Positions 60,401 to 64,000 of a stretch of DNA of 64,000 nucleotides are shown piece by piece. A program made the translations under genes and the position numbers. The stretch covers positions 1-64,000 of the forward strand of contig JASAMV010003298.1 of the NCBI GenBank assembly GCA_030248065.1, read 5' to 3'. The notes below the pieces were generated by a model. The model ran no database searches. It was not told where the DNA came from and worked only from the letters and a program-made list of their open reading frames with translations. This stretch comes from Rhynchonema sp. JSB1_4. Its lineage: Eukaryota > Nematoda > Chromadorea > Monhysterida > Xyalidae. The stretch's first letter is position 1; each line of letters opens with the position of its first letter.

Positions 60401-62641
60401 GGACCACGTGCAGTTCAGTGTTGAACAACTCATGGCGGTAAGCCTGGCTTTTTGGGAATTATATGCATCGGAAAAGTAAGAATTGACCCCACTGCTGCTG
60501 CTGCTTGACACAGTCAGCTTCCGATTAAGCCCACTGCGAGCTGATTTGACACAAATAATTTTATGATAATTTTATGCAAAAGCATTTCATTTCAATTCCA
60601 GAGTAACGATTTCTTTCGGTTTCGTGTTTTTTTTTTAAGAAAAGACGTTGTCTGTTTCAGACCAACCAAAAGTACACGACTTTCTATCAGAGCTACGGTA
60701 TTCCCAACACACGAACACGCAACGACACCTACCCGTTTGGTTAGTGTCGCGCACATCATCATCCTGTTCAAATTTAAATCCGTAAGTCGAATCAGAACTA
60801 CATTTGCGCACATTCAAGACTTCAACATCTGGGATCCAAATGCGACTGGTACTGAAGGCGTGAAGTTCACCATGGAAGTGGTCAACCATGTGAATCAATT
60901 CGACGTTCGTTATGCAGCTTTTTTGACGATATATCCGTGAATTGTCCAGAACACTCAGGGTGAGATCAAGCTTGGTAATCGGTCCGGGCCGGTCTTACCA
61001 CCGCCTTGGTCAATGTGACCTTTGGCGTTCGATATTTCACGAATTACTAAATGTCGATTATTGATGTCACCAACCAGTGTAGTCCCTGCGGCGAAGGGCC
61101 CCCCTTGAAGGTACAGTAATACACTAACCGCCTCACCAGGTAGACTAACCGCCTCAATTTGTGCCTAAAATTAGAACTTTTAGGCCTAAAATGGAGATTA
61201 AGATTTTTTAGGCCAAAAATGGGTGATTTTTACGTCAATCTTGTCAAAAGTCGACAGATTTTTTTTCAAATCGGGGCAAAAATAGGTGAAAGTTTTGACT
61301 TCAAAAAATGACTTTTTCCTGAAGATGGGTCTTATCCGGCTTCCCGCCCACCAGTGAGGTACACTAACCGTCGCTCCGAAAAAAACGGGTTGTTACATAA
61401 ACCGCCTCGCCGGACCAGGAACGACACTGTCACCGACGAATTTCGATCATCAGCTTAGAGGTTGTTCCCGTACTGCAAACAAACAATTTTTGGCAAAAAT
61501 GTCGGTCAAAGGACCGATTGCGTCAAGCAGTCCGATTTCGCCCTCAGGGTGTCTAGTCATTTTGACACGTGTCGTTGATGCAGTTTCTCTTAATTTAAAG
61601 TTCTACGTCAACGGTTATCGAATCGGCGCCGCTAAGCACACGCTGCTCGGTTACGTCAAGCCAGATCAATTCGGACGGGTTGGTCAAAATGTAGACTTAG
61701 AAAATTTTAAACATAACAAATAATGAAGACAGTACAATATGTAATAATATAATTATAATGATATATCTATACTACTAAAACACGAAGACGTATGTATGTT
61801 TGTGGCCCCCTCCCTCAATGGGTCAATTTTCACGGAGCTTGGCGATACGCGCAAAAAAAATTCCACTTAAAAAAAAAAAACAAAATTTTAAAACCCCTTC
61901 TCCACCCCCCCCACAATTCCTAAATATTCTATCTTACTATACCTACAAACTCCCACCTTCTTACTACCCCCACCCCCCCCCCAAAACTTAAAACACACTT
62001 AAAAGACCAACCTCATGTTTGTGAATTTGGAGATAGATTTGAAGATTGATAAAGACTCACACCATACTCACTTTGTGTCAAAGAGCAAAAATAGCTAATC
62101 CGCACAACTGCAAACAGCCAGCAATGGAGTCTGTGATAGCTTACGACACGCTCAATAACTACATATACTAGAACAACAGCGCTATATTATACATGCAGCT
62201 GTTGTTGGGAATTATGGGAACTGTATGAGTCCATCAAACACATTTCAAATGAATACAAGCGCCGCATGCAATTTTTAGATCTTATCAAGAAAACACATGA
62301 AAATATCCTTTTACCTAAAAAAGCAGAAAAACGAAAAAAAAAAAAAAAAAAAAAAAAAGGACACTTTAAAAATTAAAAAAAAAAAAGCCAACTAAAAAAA
62401 AAAATTACAAAAAAAATTATTTTTTTAACCCCCGCACGGGCGCGGCGCTGTAGCCGGGCCGTAGGCACGGGTCCCGACTACTGATATTACAAAGATCGTT
62501 ACTTCGTTTACTTATTGACAGATTGAGATGGGATTCTATGCATGCGAAGGATGCCCAACCGGAACAACGGCCAAAATACATGAAATACTGGTCACGGATG
62601 ATCTGGCCGGTTACGATCCTGCGCCGAATACCGCTTCATAA
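57466..62641 (+). CDS. GL4: secreted galectin-like protein, eight exons, 275 aa
   Basis: Exons 57466-57523, 58549-58727, 59371-59449, 60289-60437, 60661-60739, 60819-60904, 61601-61678 and 62522-62641. Phases equal GL1-GL3 and the joined frame is open to TAA. The signal peptide is MLMLMVVLLAFGAIGTNA. The cysteine segment is C-x6-C-x10-C-x6-C. The galectin-like part reads LRITIETPPPQNMP, KFQFMIKVAQK, YPFDFNIWD, FTMEVVNHVNQFD, FYVNG. Exon 4 is three codons longer than in GL1 (SNTADNK). The C terminus is CEGCPTGTTAKIHEILVTDD. A sequon is present at HNAT in exon 2. Intron 3 or 4 insertions include a palindromic MITE (59702-59914). It is the most outlying member together with GL3. Confidence 0.85.
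57700..57830. repeat. A/T homopolymer tract in GL4 intron 1
   Basis: Alternating runs of A and T up to ten bases. A similar tract is at 58360-58430, and the two may pair as ends of an AT-rich insertion. Confidence 0.5.
59580..59962. mobile_element. Outer palindrome holding a GGTGTAAAGGTC MITE, in GL4 intron 3
   Basis: GTACCAGCTGCAATTCTAGG with CGATCCTGAGG at the left pairs with CCTCAGGATCGCCTAGAATT and GCAGCTGGTAC at the right. Inside it lies the MITE at 59702-59914, so one foldback sequence sits within another. Confidence 0.75.
59702..59914. mobile_element. GGTGTAAAGGTC palindromic MITE, copy 2
   Basis: GGGTGGAATTTCCGAAACGG at the left and CCGTTTCGAAAATATCACCC at the right. The iterated GGTGTAAAGGTC and GACCTTTACACC words are as in 6774-6999. 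Confidence 0.85.
61850..62500. other. Low-complexity part of GL4 intron 7
   Basis: Runs of A and C (61870-61985), then a long A-rich tract (62330-62425). Resembles the doubtful sequence at 19191-19735. The exons on both sides are clean. Confidence 0.5.
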
Positions 62642-62741
62642 AGGCAGAACCAAATTATTGTGAATTATTTACAATTTGGTTTTCGTGCGCACGTGAACGG
62701 GTGAGTTTCAATATAAAGCAAAGTACCCACTATGATCAACA

Positions 62742-63919
62742 TTGGCCCGAATTCTCAAAAGCACAATCGCCACGGGGGGTGGTTGCGCCCCCAAAAACGA
62801 TGATGACAACTTCCAGCTGGCTGACCTCGATTCGTTGCGCGAACATCAGCCTTTTTTAACGCACGCATGTTTTGGGAATAAAAGGGAATTTACGCACCGA
62901 GGTGGTGAGCCGCATGGGGGGGCGCTTTCGAGAACTCAGGCCATCATACATACATACTGTACATAGGTGATTTATAAGCGATCATCCTTGGTGTGGCTAA
63001 ATTCGGCACAGCCCGCCTTGTGTGGCCCATGTATATACTTTCGGACAACTTGGCCTTGTAAAGATCGATGCGTAAAGTATAGGCAAACTACGCCAACACG
63101 AGCCTTCGCAGCGGAGAGGAGAATAATGGGCGCTTATGTATACATAGGCATAAAGACTGTTCACAACGCACGAAAAGCCAGATTGACAGTGGTTGACAAG
63201 CCGCACGAAACCATGTCGCTGGATATGATCATCGAAACGTTGGGTTTTGGGTTTGGGTGTGTTTTATGGGGTTTGAGGTATGTATGTTTTTTGGGTGATA
63301 AAATGAAATAAAGTGGGCACTTACGTCGATATTAAAGGTCGGTTTATACTCTGACTGCCTGGCAGTAGCAGTCAGAAATTTGTGACTGCCCGTTCGGTCA
63401 GCTCATTGACGGAGCAAGAACAGTGGACGGCAGGAAGCGGTCAATGGACAGAGCGGAACAGGCAATCACCACACGCAATCACTGCCTTGCCGTGCACTTC
63501 TGCATGGTAGTGACTTCTCCCGATTTTGACTTCTACTTCCCGGAAGTCAGAAGTATAAATCGACCTTAACATAAAGTGGCAGGAATCAAGACCATGAAAA
63601 AGATTTTTTATTGCGTACGTTTGTGTGTAGATTGTGGGGGAACGACATTCATCTACCGAAAGTATATGATGTCCACGCACCACAGTTTTGTCGATATGAC
63701 ATTTTGTTTGAATCTCAAGAAAAGCACGCACAACAAAACGGCGAAAGCACGATGTATGTACTGTATATACATATTTATTTCGCAATTGACATTTTTAATG
63801 TTACATGTATGTACATTGTTTCGGATGACAAAAGCAACGGAAAGCACCAGAATGTTTTGGGTAATTTTTTTGTGCATGGCAGTACAACAATAAAGGTCAA
63901 AACTCTGGAAGAAGAATGA
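62742..63919 (+). CDS. Possible 3' exons of an unrecognised gene
   Basis: Three open segments have protein-like composition: about 62742-62915 (NDDDNFQLADLDSLREHQPF, ending at a gtgagc donor), about 63150-63250 (KARLTVVDKPHETMSLDMII) and about 63632-63919 (NDIHLPKVYDVHAPQFCRYD, later HQNVLGNFFVHGSTTIKVKT and stop TGA at 63917-63919). The last has a T-rich acceptor-like tract ending at 63631. The joins are uncertain and could not be fixed by phase. A TTAA MITE (63332-63569) lies between the second and third. No family was recognised; DDNFQLA is shared with the minus-strand segment at 13.2 kb. Confidence 0.35.
63332..63569. mobile_element. TTAA MITE with AAGGTCGGTTTATACT ends
   Basis: TTAAAGGTCGGTTTATACTC at the left and AAGTATAAATCGACCTTAA at the right. 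TGACTGCC/GGCAGTCA-like words are iterated inside. About 238 bp, flanked by TTAA on both sides. Confidence 0.85.
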
Positions 63920-64000
63920 AAGCGAAATTTGATCCCGATATCACACGGAAAGCAACAATAATTGCGTGCAATTGAATAGAATGTACATTGTTGTTGGTTG

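Overview
The window is animal nuclear DNA, from an invertebrate whose species cannot be fixed from sequence alone. The evidence is GT-AG introns of about 70 bp to 2 kb, secreted and extracellular-matrix gene families, and sparse genes set among many foldback/MITE-like repeats. No virus, plasmid or bacterial operon structure was seen.

Layout. (1) 1-3145 (+): the 3' end of a fibulin-1-type gene, with two alternative terminal modules in tandem: a one-exon C-type end (592-1035) followed by a three-exon D-type end (1653-3145). (2) 3.2-19.8 kb: repeat-rich DNA with several foldback elements, two related exon-like pieces of unknown origin, a 31-bp minisatellite, two tRNA-like sequences, a decayed copy of the last fibulin exon, and a suspicious homopolymer-rich stretch. 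(3) 19861-25457 (-): a complete ten-exon M13 (neprilysin-family) peptidase gene whose third zinc ligand appears to be Gln rather than Glu. (4) 26.83-29.46 kb: a tandem satellite of about 94-bp monomers, mostly in 189-bp dimers. (5) 31.9-62.64 kb (+): the centrepiece, a tandem array of four complete genes (GL1-GL4) for secreted proteins of 274, 274, 281 and 275 residues. All four share the same eight-exon, phase-conserved architecture: signal peptide, four-cysteine N-terminal segment, galectin-like beta-sandwich segment and a C-terminal CEGCP motif. (6) 62.7-63.92 kb: possible exons of a further, unrecognised gene.

GL1 and GL2 lie in a tandem duplication of about 7 kb. Elements present in one copy and absent from the other date those insertions after the duplication. 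Several foldback families share TTAA ends. One is nested in another at a TTAA whose unoccupied form can be read elsewhere in the window. Exon joins were chosen by reading frame, splice consensus and comparison between copies. No transcript was available.
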